Source: Photorhabdus heterorhabditis (GTDB lineage: Bacteria; Pseudomonadota; Gammaproteobacteria; Enterobacterales; Enterobacteriaceae). From it: a DNA stretch of 64,000 bases. Both the position numbers and the translations under genes were made by a program. The notes under the pieces were generated by a model. The model was not told where the DNA came from and ran no database searches. It was given only the letters and a program-made list of their open reading frames with translations. Positions 49,912 through 59,538 of the stretch are shown here, in pieces; position 1 is the first letter of the stretch, and every line of letters starts with the position of its first letter. Location of the stretch: the NCBI RefSeq assembly GCF_018448905.1, contig NZ_RCWA01000025.1, positions 1 to 64,000 of the forward strand. Reading direction: 5' to 3'.

Positions 49912-50156
49912 CTCGCTCCCGCTGCTAAGTCACAAGATTCTGGTTTGCAGCAACCCGCTTTTGAAATATCGCAAGCCTGCATTTATTTATTGCGTTTTTC
50001 AGTGCATATTAGCTGTAATTCACTGGAGCTAAAATTCAGAATAACTGCAAAGTTTGAACAAATCTGTAAGTTCATTATGAAGATATAGTGAGATCACGGG
50101 GTAAGAATATTTTGAATTAATAAAGGGGAAATAAATTCCCCCAAAGGTGACGCTGT

Positions 50157-50182
50157 TTTTAGCCATTTCCAGATGGCTAAAA
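50157..50182. terminator. Stem-loop between kdpE and the MACPF gene
   Basis: TTTTAGCCAT / ATGGCTAAAA, 10 perfect pairs around a 6-nt loop, in the convergent gap 10 bp beyond the MACPF stop. The U-rich arm on both strands could end transcripts from either side. Confidence 0.65.
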
Positions 50183-50191
50183 CTCACTCAT

Positions 50192-51742
50192 TTAGATTTT
50201 CCAGTTCCACCCGGCGCTATAGATAAGATAATGAACATGAGCGTTGTCAGTATTAACTCTCTCACCTCTTTCATCCAAAACATCGTTATATCCATAAGGC
50301 AGTATCATACTGGAGCTATACTGATTGCATAGCACTTGAATGTCCTTTATCGCCTTCTCAGCGGAATATTTTGCTGGTAAGTAACACAAATATAAATAGT
50401 TACTGGATGAGTTATAAATATTTTGAGGGATCTTAACCCAATCTCCCCCCGGACTTTTGTCTTTTACAGTAATAAACTTCAACTCAGTGATGCAATCTTT
50501 ATTATCAATAGCGGGATCATATTTTGCTTTATGCATAAAAAGACAAATATTTATCTTGTCCTGGTAATTCAGCCATGTTTCTGAACCTTTACCGTTTTCT
50601 AATCCAATATATCCTTCAGGAGGAGAGCCGTAATTCCCAATACCAATAATAATCTTATCAATATAATCCACATGCACACGTCGTTTAGCCGACTCCGCCG
50701 GAGCCCAGACAGTTTCAAAATGCTTTTTAAGTTTGGCCTTTTGTGTTCTGTCTGAACACAGTTCCCAAATCCCCGTCAAGGGGTTGGAATCTGCAAAGTT
50801 AACTAATTCAGGGGAATTGGGAACACTGGCTTTCCAGTCTTCAAAGGCTTTTTTCGCTGCAGCTATTTCTTCTGCGGAAGGTTGTTCTGAGCTTGTCGCG
50901 CTACCAAAAGGATCAAATCGAGACAAGTCACCGCCAATGGCGTGGGTTTTTATGTTGGATGCTGAACGAAACTTCTTTATATCCTCCTTAAATGAATTGT
51001 CTGTACGAACAGAGAGACCGATAAATCCCGCAAATGAGGCTGCGGCAACCACGTCAAAAGAGTTTGTTAGATTCGACGTATATTTGTTCGTAGATGATGA
51101 ATATTGCGCGCAGCCACCCATGACCACGCCACTCAGAAAGTGAGAGCCCCAAGTATTAAATAGGTCATTCATATCCTCCTCAGTATCCGCCTTATCAAGG
51201 GCCGTTTTAACACTCTCTTTAAGAAACTCTTTTAACGCTTCTGCTGAACTTTTGAGTATATAAAGATCATAAGTATACTGAATGCGGGAAAACGCATTTT
51301 CAAAAGCCGTCAGACTATCTGTATCAAAATCGACTTTCAGTGATGCACTAAAGAATAAATAGTTACCTTTAATGCGGCTTTTACTGGAAATACTGCTTTG
51401 ATATGACTCAATAGATTCGCCTGATGCATTGGTATATTTTAAGTCCCCGACACTATAACAATCGACATAATAAGGGACTTTTAGGGTTTTGCCGAGAATA
51501 GTGATTTTTTTGAAATTATCTTCACTTGAGTTAACTTTCCGCTCATCGAAAAGCGAATTCATACAACTTCCCACATTGCAATATTTACCAAAAACATCAT
51601 AACTTGTGCCGATCATTTCAGCACCAGCTATAACAGTATCATCGAATAGGGACAGTTTTCGAAAATAATTTCGGCCACATATTTCGACATCTCTTTCGCT
51701 GTTTTCCTGTTCTAGTGATTTTCCTGTTTTATCGTTAGACAT
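50192..51742 (-). CDS. MACPF-domain protein (Plu-MACPF type)
   Basis: A 516-aa MACPF/CDC superfamily protein. The signature WGSHFLSGVVMGG is at residues 198-210 (pattern Y/W-G-T/S-H-F/Y-x6-G-G). The two flanking helical clusters that would form membrane-spanning hairpins are around 140-190 and 225-290. The last about 140 residues (RRVHVDYIDKIIIGIGNYGS onwards) correspond to the beta-prism domain of Plu-MACPF from P. luminescens, which this closely resembles. There is no signal peptide. Plu-MACPF was reported to bind insect cells without clear lysis, so a pore-forming role is not certain. It is a single gene between kdp and pgm. Confidence 0.93.
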   Translation of the reverse strand: MSNDKTGKSLEQENSERDVEICGRNYFRKLSLFDDTVIAGAEMIGTSYDVFGKYCNVGSCMNSLFDERKVNSSEDNFKKITILGKTLKVPYYVDCYSVGDLKYTNASGESIESYQSSISSKSRIKGNYLFFSASLKVDFDTDSLTAFENAFSRIQYTYDLYILKSSAEALKEFLKESVKTALDKADTEEDMNDLFNTWGSHFLSGVVMGGCAQYSSSTNKYTSNLTNSFDVVAAASFAGFIGLSVRTDNSFKEDIKKFRSASNIKTHAIGGDLSRFDPFGSATSSEQPSAEEIAAAKKAFEDWKASVPNSPELVNFADSNPLTGIWELCSDRTQKAKLKKHFETVWAPAESAKRRVHVDYIDKIIIGIGNYGSPPEGYIGLENGKGSETWLNYQDKINICLFMHKAKYDPAIDNKDCITELKFITVKDKSPGGDWVKIPQNIYNSSSNYLYLCYLPAKYSAEKAIKDIQVLCNQYSSSMILPYGYNDVLDERGERVNTDNAHVHYLIYSAGWNWKI

Positions 51743-51823
51743 AATGGAACCTCATATTGATAGGGAATAAATTGACAATAGATATCGCCGCATTCTGGAT
51801 GAGGATTCGGAGTTTAATACCTA

Positions 51824-51946
51824 TATACCTGTTATCTTTCAAGTTGCCTCTTTGTTGGTGGCACTCACCCCGGTCACAGAGTTAGCTATGCTCCCGGGGA
51901 TTCGCTCCCTTACCGTCGCGATCCATCTTGAAATCTATTGGGTATA
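51824..51946 (-). repeat. ERIC element (123 bp) upstream of the MACPF gene
   Basis: Ends TATACCTGTTATCTTTCAAG and CTTGAAATCTATTGGGTATA with central GCTCCCGGGGATTCGC. It lacks a few bases in the GCAGCC...CACTCACCCC arm. It lies about 80 bp before the MACPF start codon. Confidence 0.92.
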
Positions 51947-52299
51947 AAAAGAATAGAGTAGAAGTAAGAAATATCAATAAAGTGATGGTAAAAATAATAA
52001 TGTGCGCCCTGAAATAGATGCTATTCGACAATAAAACAAAATTACCATCAAAAGTAATAATTTGTCATATTATGTATTTATAAACTTAATTTACCAGCGC
52101 CATTCAGTTTATTTAAAATATCAATCACTATCGACAATATCATGTTTTTTCTTTAAATTCATAGCGAAAAATTAGCATATCATTTCTTTATTCATTATTT
52201 CCACATTGAATATTCATAACTATTAATTTGCAAATTAAAACAATAGGAATAATTTTACAAAATAATTAATAGACGGGATATATAACAATTAAATTGTTA
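51947..52299. other. AT-rich gap with no gene
   Basis: Between the ERIC element and an ERIC end fragment. Very AT-rich, with no frame carrying a ribosome site. I see nothing else. Confidence 0.55.
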
Positions 52300-52319
52300 T
52301 ATACCTGTTATCTTTCAAA
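52300..52319 (-). repeat. ERIC end fragment
   Basis: TATACCTGTTATCTTTCAAA matches about 20 bp of one ERIC end. The rest of the element is missing, and GGGCGCCAAGATC follows. It lies just after the HAD phosphatase gene. Confidence 0.65.
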
Positions 52320-52356
52320 GGGCGCCAAGATCTGAATCCTGACGCCTCAAGTTTAC

Positions 52357-53160
52357 CTAACACATATTTTCAGATAAATAATGGGCCACGGATTCTTCGC
52401 GGCAAGAACCGATAACATCAGCGTGAGGAAGCGCTTGTTTAACCCTATCATGCGCAGTTCCCATTACCACGCCCTTAGCCACCGTTGAAAGCATTTCCAC
52501 ATCATTCATTCCGTCGCCAAATGCAATAGTTTGACTGATTGGAATGCCAAGAAACTCAGCTAACTGAGTTAAAGCCCATCCCTTTGAAACAACACTATCC
52601 ATTACTTCCAAACACCAAGGGAATGAGAAAGCGATATTGGTACTATCAGAAAATAGATTAATTAAATGATGTTCTAATTTAACCAACTCATCATGATCTC
52701 TTCTCTTATGAATGAAAAAAATTTTTTCAACCATCTCACAAGGCATTTCATCAGCTGATTTGACTATTGGACTAAAATTATCATTCTGATTAAAGTCGCT
52801 GAAACTATGGTGTATTTCACTGGTTAACCATTGAGAACCACAATACATATTGATCACTAAATCATTATCCGCCTGCGTCTCTTCAATCAGTTGTTTTACG
52901 ATGTGGCTTGGTAGATATTGTCTGATATCCAGGTTCTTACAAGCCGTTGTTAATCTGGCCCCGTTAGAAGTAATCAAGTGTATCGGTATATCAAAGTCAT
53001 CCACAAGGGAACTTACATCCGTATGATGCCTGCCAGTAGCAAACACAATTTGCTTTTCCATATTTGATAAATCAGTTAACACCTGGCGGGTAAACTTACC
53101 AATCGTATCCCCTTGAAGTAAAAGCGTTCCATCAAGATCTGTAGCAATAAGATTATACAT
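52357..53160 (-). CDS. Cof-type HAD phosphatase (YigL-like)
   Basis: A 267-aa HAD-superfamily sugar-phosphate phosphatase of the Cof subfamily. ATDLDGTLL has the nucleophile Asp8 and Asp10. FATGRHHTDVSSL and LITSNGARL follow. The C-terminal FGDGMNDVEMLSTVAKGVVM carries the metal-binding aspartates. Overall pattern and length (CLEVMDSVVSKGWAL) are closest to E. coli YigL, a pyridoxal and sugar phosphatase. It is monocistronic, in a place where E. coli has no such gene, so it may be a paralogue acquired here. Confidence 0.88.
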   Translation of the reverse strand: MYNLIATDLDGTLLLQGDTIGKFTRQVLTDLSNMEKQIVFATGRHHTDVSSLVDDFDIPIHLITSNGARLTTACKNLDIRQYLPSHIVKQLIEETQADNDLVINMYCGSQWLTSEIHHSFSDFNQNDNFSPIVKSADEMPCEMVEKIFFIHKRRDHDELVKLEHHLINLFSDSTNIAFSFPWCLEVMDSVVSKGWALTQLAEFLGIPISQTIAFGDGMNDVEMLSTVAKGVVMGTAHDRVKQALPHADVIGSCREESVAHYLSENMC

Positions 53161-53454
53161 TAGCGTATTCCAATACAGTAAAAACAGTTATTATCTAAAA
53201 TTTACTAATAAATTCAAGAAATAATTACTTATCAATATCATGCTTTCTTCCAAACTATAATTAATGTTTTCACAGTAAATACTTTTTAATCTGGTATATT
53301 TAATTTTTTTAAAAATAGAAAACAGAATCTGATTCACCATTGAATACGCGTAATGATTATTTACTCATTAGATGAAACATCGGCGATAAAAACTGGAAAC
53401 CATCCAACCAAATTAAAATATCTACTAACCGAAATGATTTATCAATTTTAAATA

Positions 53455-53493
53455 AAAATCCGCAAAAAACCATTACAGCCGATTGCGGATTTT
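53455..53493 (-). terminator. Rho-independent terminator after pgm
   Basis: AAAATCCGCAA / TTGCGGATTTT, an 11-bp stem with a 17-nt loop and T runs on both strands, 18 bp after the pgm stop. The remaining gap 53161-53454 is AT-rich, with no gene seen. Confidence 0.82.
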
Positions 53494-53510
53494 TTTAATT
53501 GAATAACATA

Positions 53511-55151
53511 TTAACCGGCAGCAAAAACCTGATTAACAATATTCAGTGCTTCCTGTTCAATCTTTTCCCTATGCTCAGGGCCAAGGAAACTTTCACAGTA
53601 AATTTTATAAGCTTCTTCTGTCCCCGATGGGCGGGCCGCAAACCAACCATTCTCTGTCATCACCTTCAAACCACCGATTGATGCTCCATTACCAGAAGCT
53701 TTCGTTAACCGGGCGGTGATTGGATCACCCGCAAGTTTGTCCGCTTTCACCATGTCTGGCGACAGCTTGGCTAATAGCGCTTTTTGCTGATGACTTGCCG
53801 ACGCCTGAATACGGCTGTAGCTCGGTGTACCGAAACGGGCAGCTAACTTATTGTAACGCTGCTGTGGGTTTTCCCCTGTCACTGCCGTCATTTCTGCCGC
53901 CAGCAAACACAAAATAATGCCGTCTTTATCCGTGGACCATGGCGTACCATCGAAACGCAGGAAAGAAGCGCCAGCACTCTCTTCACCACCAAAGCCCAAT
54001 TCACCTTTATGCAGACCGTCAACAAACCACTTGAAACCAACCGGAACTTCCACCAATTCACGCCCCAAATCGGCCACGACGCGATCAATCATTGCACTGG
54101 AAACCAGTGTCTTACCTACCGCGACATCTGCTGACCACTGTGGACGATGGCGAAACAGGTAATCTATTGCCGTTGCCAGATAGTGATTTGGGTTCATTAA
54201 CCCCGCAGGAGTCACAATACCGTGGCGGTCATAATCAGGATCGTTTGCAAAAGCCAGATCAAACTTATCGCGCATTGACAGCAAACCGCTCATTGCCCAA
54301 GGGGACGAGCAATCCATGCGAATGACACCATCGTGATCCAGATGCATAAAACGAAATGTTTGATCTACCTGATCATTAACCAATGTCAAATCTAAATGGT
54401 AGTACTCACCAATACGCTGCCAGAACGCAATACCGGAACCACCCAAAGGATCAATGCCGATTTTCAACCCTGCTTTCTGGATAGCAACCATATCAACCAC
54501 ATCCCCAAGCGCAGCAACATACGGCTCCACTAAATCTTGCTGGTGTAGATATTCACTACTCAATACTTGAGCAAATGGCAGACGTTTAACGCCTTTCAGA
54601 CCTTCTTCAAGCAACTCATTCGCACGACGTTCAATAATCGCGGTCAGATCAGTATCTGCGGGGCCACCATTAGGCGGATTATATTTAATACCGCCATCTT
54701 CCGGTGGATTATGGGATGGCGTAATAATAATCCCATCAGCCAACTCTCCCCTCTGGCGGTTATAGCAGAGGATGGCATGAGAAATCGCAGGCGTTGGAGT
54801 AAACCCGTTATTTTCCTGCACAATCACATCTACATGGTTAGCCGTCAGTACTTCCAGCACAGAAATAAAAGCCGCTTCTGACAAAGCATGAGTATCTTTA
54901 CCCACGTAGCAAGGGCCATTTATCCCCTGCTGCTTGCGCACTTCTGCTATTGCCTGAACAATGGCCAGAATATGAGCTTCATTAAAACTACTACGCTGAG
55001 AGCTACCACGATGGCCGGATGTCCCGAATTTAACCTTATGCAGCGGATTTTCTGGCTGAGGATGTAAGGTGTAATACTGCGACGTCAGTTGTGCTACGTT
55101 TATCAGATCACTTTGGCGGGTAAGCTGCCCCGCTCGCGAATGAATTGCCAC
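53511..55151 (-). CDS. pgm: Phosphoglucomutase (alpha-D-glucose phosphate-specific)
   Basis: A 546-aa alpha-phosphohexomutase interconverting glucose 1-phosphate and glucose 6-phosphate. [16 protein letters not shown] is near residue 43. The phosphoserine loop [14 protein letters not shown] has Ser146. [11 protein letters not shown] is the metal loop. [19 protein letters not shown] is the sugar-binding loop. [15 protein letters not shown] is the phosphate-binding loop. The length equals E. coli Pgm. It lies 59 bp downstream of seqA, probably co-transcribed, with a strong terminator after it. Confidence 0.98.
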   Translation of the reverse strand: MAIHSRAGQLTRQSDLINVAQLTSQYYTLHPQPENPLHKVKFGTSGHRGSSQRSSFNEAHILAIVQAIAEVRKQQGINGPCYVGKDTHALSEAAFISVLEVLTANHVDVIVQENNGFTPTPAISHAILCYNRQRGELADGIIITPSHNPPEDGGIKYNPPNGGPADTDLTAIIERRANELLEEGLKGVKRLPFAQVLSSEYLHQQDLVEPYVAALGDVVDMVAIQKAGLKIGIDPLGGSGIAFWQRIGEYYHLDLTLVNDQVDQTFRFMHLDHDGVIRMDCSSPWAMSGLLSMRDKFDLAFANDPDYDRHGIVTPAGLMNPNHYLATAIDYLFRHRPQWSADVAVGKTLVSSAMIDRVVADLGRELVEVPVGFKWFVDGLHKGELGFGGEESAGASFLRFDGTPWSTDKDGIILCLLAAEMTAVTGENPQQRYNKLAARFGTPSYSRIQASASHQQKALLAKLSPDMVKADKLAGDPITARLTKASGNGASIGGLKVMTENGWFAARPSGTEEAYKIYCESFLGPEHREKIEQEALNIVNQVFAAG

Positions 55152-55210
55152 TTTAATTTCTCCTGGATAGCTGCACCGTTTTGCCTATTTCGCAGCGCAG
55201 CTTTAATCAG

Positions 55211-55735
55211 TTAAATCGTGCCACACACCTTTTCAATAAGATTGGCTGAGAATTTCATATCCTGCATAATTTGCTCAACCATATTACGCTTACGGTCAGT
55301 ATTGGTGTTAGTAATTACCCAAAAAGGTGTACCTGGAATGTGACGTGGTTTGGTTTGTTTACCACTAGCAAGCAATGTCTGTTGATCACCGGCAAAATAA
55401 ACCCGGGTGCGGCCATGCATCTCATCGGTAGTCTGAGAAAAACTTTCGCTGTTCAAACTATATAACGTGGACAAGATCAACATAAAACGATCAACTGATT
55501 TTTTCTTCTCAGCATAATCATCTGAAAGCAGCAATTCACGTATAACGCGAACAGAATCACGCGGGCGGGCTACTGGCGCTTTCTCCACAGCGCTGGCAGA
55601 CTGTGCACTTTGTACTGGCTGTTCGGCGTTAAAATTCAGCATTCGCCGTAAAATATCAGATGCACTTTCACCAATATGCTGTGTATGGCTGGCAATATAG
55701 CGGTAAAGGTCTTCATCAACTTCTATTGTTTTCAT
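55211..55735 (-). CDS. seqA: Negative modulator of replication initiation SeqA
   Basis: A 174-aa SeqA. The N-terminal oligomerisation domain is MKTIEVDEDLYRYIASHTQH. A Ser/Ala/Pro linker follows at about 52-75. The C-terminal domain with GKQTKPRHIPGTPFWVITNT and NTDRKRNMVEQIM binds hemimethylated GATC sites. It sequesters oriC and organises newly replicated DNA. It lies upstream of pgm, as in E. coli. Its ybfF neighbour is displaced about 5.5 kb away by inserted genes. Confidence 0.98.
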   Translation of the reverse strand: MKTIEVDEDLYRYIASHTQHIGESASDILRRMLNFNAEQPVQSAQSASAVEKAPVARPRDSVRVIRELLLSDDYAEKKKSVDRFMLILSTLYSLNSESFSQTTDEMHGRTRVYFAGDQQTLLASGKQTKPRHIPGTPFWVITNTNTDRKRNMVEQIMQDMKFSANLIEKVCGTI

Positions 55736-56914
55736 TTCTATCCAGTACTGTTCTAAATAAAAAATTTAGCTGGATTATAAAGTATAAATAGGGAAAACAA
55801 AACAAGTAAAATTTCAATAACTTAAAAGTATTTCCGTGGGGAAAACAACGTAACAAAATAGACTCTTTTCATCTAAAACAAATCAATTAGTTACATAAAA
55901 TTTCAGAAAATATAATCAACCCAAATTTGCAGCGGCTTCAATTACCTTTCAAAACCGCTGGAGAGTAAGAAAAACCCAAGTAACAATGAGCATTTGGTCA
56001 CTCCGCGGCCAAAAAACGATAAAAAGGATTCATTACAGACATTCGTTATTTACCTTGCATGTCTGATTTGTCAGAAAAGTAAAAATAATAAATGCAGGTT
56101 ATAATATGCCATTCAAGCTGACAAAAATACGGATTCAGATGGTGATAGACAAGCCTGGAGTCATAACGCCATGTTGGACGAATTACGGTTTAAACGGAAA
56201 ATAATATAGTGGGTGTTTCCGAATTCTGAGGCCAATACCCAATCGGCCCAAAACTTAATCTAGAAATAAACTGTTTTTCATGATGAATAAGGATATTTTT
56301 ATATTCTTTATTTATCGTTATGAATGAATTTCCTCTGTGGAAACAAAAAATCCGAATAAAATATCAATTAACACTGTTATCAGTTAACACTATAGAAAAT
56401 TTATTAACACGTTCGTAGCTTAGGAAACCAAGGCGGGTTACTTACTTCGTGGGGTGAAATTGTTATTCAATCAATGTTGTTTCATTTCTCAATAATTTCC
56501 CAACGGTGGATATATAAATTTACGATATTAGCAGCTGGATAGCGCATTATACTAACGTCCACCATACCATTCAGACTCAATTGAATCATCAGGGCATTAT
56601 CTATGTCTAACAGAAAATCGGCCAACAACGGGTTGGGTAAGATAGCCAATATCTCCGGTATTTAATGCCAGCGGTGTTATCTTAGAAATAAGTTATTTTT
56701 ATTATTTTATCCTTATATAAGATTGCCGATAACTCAATCTCTATTGAGTTTGTAACACTTTCTTACAAAATTTACTGTTCATAAATTAAAAAAATGAAAA
56801 TTTTTCTTGCCATTTGGTGATGATTTAATAATCATAACTTAAGTTCCATCGTATGGTCAGTATGAAGGAAACTTCAAACTCCGTTCCCCTTGTTCAAAGG
56901 GATTAATCTGATAG
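55736..56914. other. Long non-coding gap upstream of seqA
   Basis: About 1.2 kb with no frame I can support. It contains the divergent upstream region of seqA and scattered AT-rich sequence. No repeats, ERIC elements or clear terminators are visible. It looks like an eroded insertion next to the lipase module. Confidence 0.55.
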
Positions 56915-57112
56915 GGATACATTTCTGTATTCCTGTCGTTCAGCTCACTATTGTCACGGCTTTTTGTCTGTGGGATAGGATTTTTACTACCTTATTTCTT
57001 TGGTAATGAAATCAATCATTTTCATTTCTGGCGGGATATCTATATTGGTTTCATCAGCACAGGTGCTTTTCTGAGGATGAAGGTGATTGATAGACGGGCA
57101 GAGGTCTTATGA
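56915..57112 (+). pseudogene. Possible membrane-protein remnant
   Basis: An open frame without a start codon reads GYISVFLSFSSLLSRLFVCG, then GFLLPYFFGNEINHF and ends MKVIDRRAEVL at TGA 57110-57112. It contains one or two hydrophobic segments. It lies 66 bp before the lipase gene and may be the tail of a lost upstream gene. The assignment is weak. Confidence 0.3.
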
Positions 57113-57178
57113 GACTTTCAATCCATGATGTTTGGGTTGCACGCCTATATGTAATAGCAAGCAAAGGAAACAACACTG

Positions 57179-59092
57179 ATGAGTACATTAAATCCGCTAG
57201 ACTGTTTTGATTGTAGGATACTGAAACACTGGGTGGAATTTCAGTTGGTGGATGAACAAGGGAAACCCTTGGTCAATATGCCTTATGGCCTGATAAGCAG
57301 AGGACTACCGAATCATGTGCGCCGTGGGAGGACAGATGGTTTCGGGGTACTCCGGGAAGAAGATCTGTCAGCTTATCCCGTGAAATTGTATATCCATGCC
57401 CAATCGCTGGCTGATGAGATGGAACAACGGCCATTGCGAGAAATACGGGGAGAAGAGGCATCGGTGGTGAAACCAAAAGCCGAAGCCGAAGGCCATCAAT
57501 ATCGTTATGTGACTATCGGGCAAATCAGTGATGGGCTGCCGGTGATTAAAGGATGGGACCCCAAAGATATCCCACCCCCCTATCATTTTCCTGATCCGGA
57601 ACCCAAAGGCTATCAGGTCCATCCGTTAAATCAACGGTATGTATTGGAAGTCTGTCCATACCGGGCCTGGGTTTTGCTGTTGCATCATCAGAAAGAGTAT
57701 TCCATTGTGAATGCCTATAATCAGTGTTTGATGAGCGTATTGGCTTATGCGGGCGGGGATGTTGATATTGAAGGTTCTGTTAAACATTTTTTTAACCGGC
57801 AAATGGTGGATGTTTCCAAACTGCCTTATCAGGTGGAAAAAGCGTCGGCGGCACCTGTGGTTTATAATGTGCCATTTAGTGAACGTTATACTCAGGTGGA
57901 GTTTATTGATTCACAAGCAGGGGATCATAAACAGGGTGATACCAAACTGTTTTATGCTGCCAGTAAGAAAGATGTGATTATCAGTTGGCGGGGTACGGCT
58001 ACTCTGGAAAATTACCTGACTGATGCCACCTTCCAGCCATTAGCTTTAAGCTGCGATGATGACAAAGCATTATGCAGTGGGTTTATCCATAGTGGTAAAG
58101 TGCACAAAGGATTTTGGGAAGCGTTTAATTTGGTTGGAGAGTTAATAGTCCCCAGTGATAAGGATAAAAAAGTATTCAGTGACATTATTAACTTAGTTAA
58201 AAACAAGCGATTATTTATTTGTGGCCATAGTTTGGGAGGCGCGTTGGCATTATTGCACAGCGCACAACTGAAAGAACATAATCCTTGTCTCTACAGTTAT
58301 GGGATGCCAAGAACATTGACCCGCAGTGCGGTAGAGGAATTGTCTGCCATTACCCATTATCGTCATGTAAATGAAGATGACCCGATCCCTTCGGTGCCTT
58401 TTGAACAGGATATGGATAATAGATTTTTTAATTACTGGGTGCCGGTGGGGTATGAATGGGCAATGATAAAGTTGTTGCCACCGTCACCGATTGTTAAAGC
58501 CATTAAACAAGCGACTAACAGTAAAGAAATCTATTTGCATCATGGTAAGGTTGTTCATTTTTTTCAAGCCAACAGTTGCTCGGAATGGCTGATTTCCGCT
58601 AGGAATGCCCTCCTTATAACGGCTGTGACCGAAGAAGTATTGAATAACACCACTAAGCTTTATTTAATTCCTGAATTAAACCCGGAAACAGAAAAGGATT
58701 TTTCTCTGGCCGGTGAGCGGCAAAATGCGTTATTTAATCAGCTCAGTCAACAAGAAAAAGATAAACTGTTTGTTGAAAACAGAGGGGCTGATTTAAAAGG
58801 GGGATTTGGCTTTTCTAATCATAGCTCGTATAAATATGCGGGTTATATAGATGAGCGCCTCAGAGAGTTATGCGAACCGGATAAGATTACGGTCTATCAG
58901 GACAGTCAGCGTCAATTTAAGGCGACAATGGATAATGATAAGATGCTTATCCCTGACAACATTTACTATCGTAATCTCTATTTTCTGGAGATGGACAAAC
59001 AGTTAATAAAATCACTGACCGTCAGCCAACAGGAAGAACAAGGCACACTGGCCTTACAACATTACTGCGATAAGAAGGAACTATCAGTATGA
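57179..59092 (+). CDS. Class 3 lipase, candidate type VI secretion effector
   Basis: A 637-aa protein. The lipase nucleophile motif GHSLGG has Ser351 in RLFICGHSLGGALALLH. ISWRGTATLENYLTDATF upstream resembles the oxyanion region of the lipase_3 fold. HVNEDDPIPSVPFE supplies the acidic residue, and a later His completes the triad. The N-terminal about 170 residues (HWVEFQLVDEQGKPLVNMPY and HPLNQRYVLEVCPYRAWVLL) resemble adaptor regions of effectors loaded on VgrG. There is no signal peptide. AAGGAAAC precedes the ATG. An overlapping membrane-anchored small gene follows, the usual effector-immunity layout. The effector role is an inference. Confidence 0.78.
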   Translation: MSTLNPLDCFDCRILKHWVEFQLVDEQGKPLVNMPYGLISRGLPNHVRRGRTDGFGVLREEDLSAYPVKLYIHAQSLADEMEQRPLREIRGEEASVVKPKAEAEGHQYRYVTIGQISDGLPVIKGWDPKDIPPPYHFPDPEPKGYQVHPLNQRYVLEVCPYRAWVLLLHHQKEYSIVNAYNQCLMSVLAYAGGDVDIEGSVKHFFNRQMVDVSKLPYQVEKASAAPVVYNVPFSERYTQVEFIDSQAGDHKQGDTKLFYAASKKDVIISWRGTATLENYLTDATFQPLALSCDDDKALCSGFIHSGKVHKGFWEAFNLVGELIVPSDKDKKVFSDIINLVKNKRLFICGHSLGGALALLHSAQLKEHNPCLYSYGMPRTLTRSAVEELSAITHYRHVNEDDPIPSVPFEQDMDNRFFNYWVPVGYEWAMIKLLPPSPIVKAIKQATNSKEIYLHHGKVVHFFQANSCSEWLISARNALLITAVTEEVLNNTTKLYLIPELNPETEKDFSLAGERQNALFNQLSQQEKDKLFVENRGADLKGGFGFSNHSSYKYAGYIDERLRELCEPDKITVYQDSQRQFKATMDNDKMLIPDNIYYRNLYFLEMDKQLIKSLTVSQQEEQGTLALQHYCDKKELSV

Positions 59093-59448
59093 AGATATTG
59101 AAAATAATGTTGCTCTTATTATTTCTCTCTTTTATTTACTGGGCGTTTGGTGATACCTTTTTTAACTGGCTATTTCCCTTTTCATCTGCCGGAAAGGGGC
59201 CATCAATTACCGTGGAGGGTGTCGCGCCGAAATACACCAAACCGTATATATCTGCTTTGTATATCTCAAAAGACTGCCTTAAATATCAGTTGGATGCGGG
59301 TATGTCACCTTTTAAAGTACCAACTTATAACGGATTGCGCCTGGATGTAAAGGCAGACCCACAAACCGGTTATTTTCAGGCTAAACTATCCCCGTACAAT
59401 AACAGGAAAACCGAATCATTATCTGACCCGGCTTTCCTGAACGGCTAA
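59089..59448 (+). CDS. Candidate immunity protein to the lipase, 119 aa
   Basis: Starts within the lipase stop (ATGA overlap), so the two are co-translated. The N-terminal helix (IMLLLLFLSFIYWAFGDTFF) is a membrane anchor or uncleaved signal. The remaining about 85 residues would lie in the periplasm, where lipase effectors act (GPSITVEGVAPKYTKPYISA; GLRLDVKADPQTGYFQAKLS). I recognise no family. An immunity function is inferred from overlap, size and topology. Confidence 0.65.
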   Translation: MKILKIMLLLLFLSFIYWAFGDTFFNWLFPFSSAGKGPSITVEGVAPKYTKPYISALYISKDCLKYQLDAGMSPFKVPTYNGLRLDVKADPQTGYFQAKLSPYNNRKTESLSDPAFLNG

Positions 59449-59538
59449 CTTATCAATCAATTTATTATAGTGTTAGCTAACAAACATTGGTCCTAAAGAC
59501 CGAATTTGTCATCGGTAAGTTAAAACCAACTCATTAAT

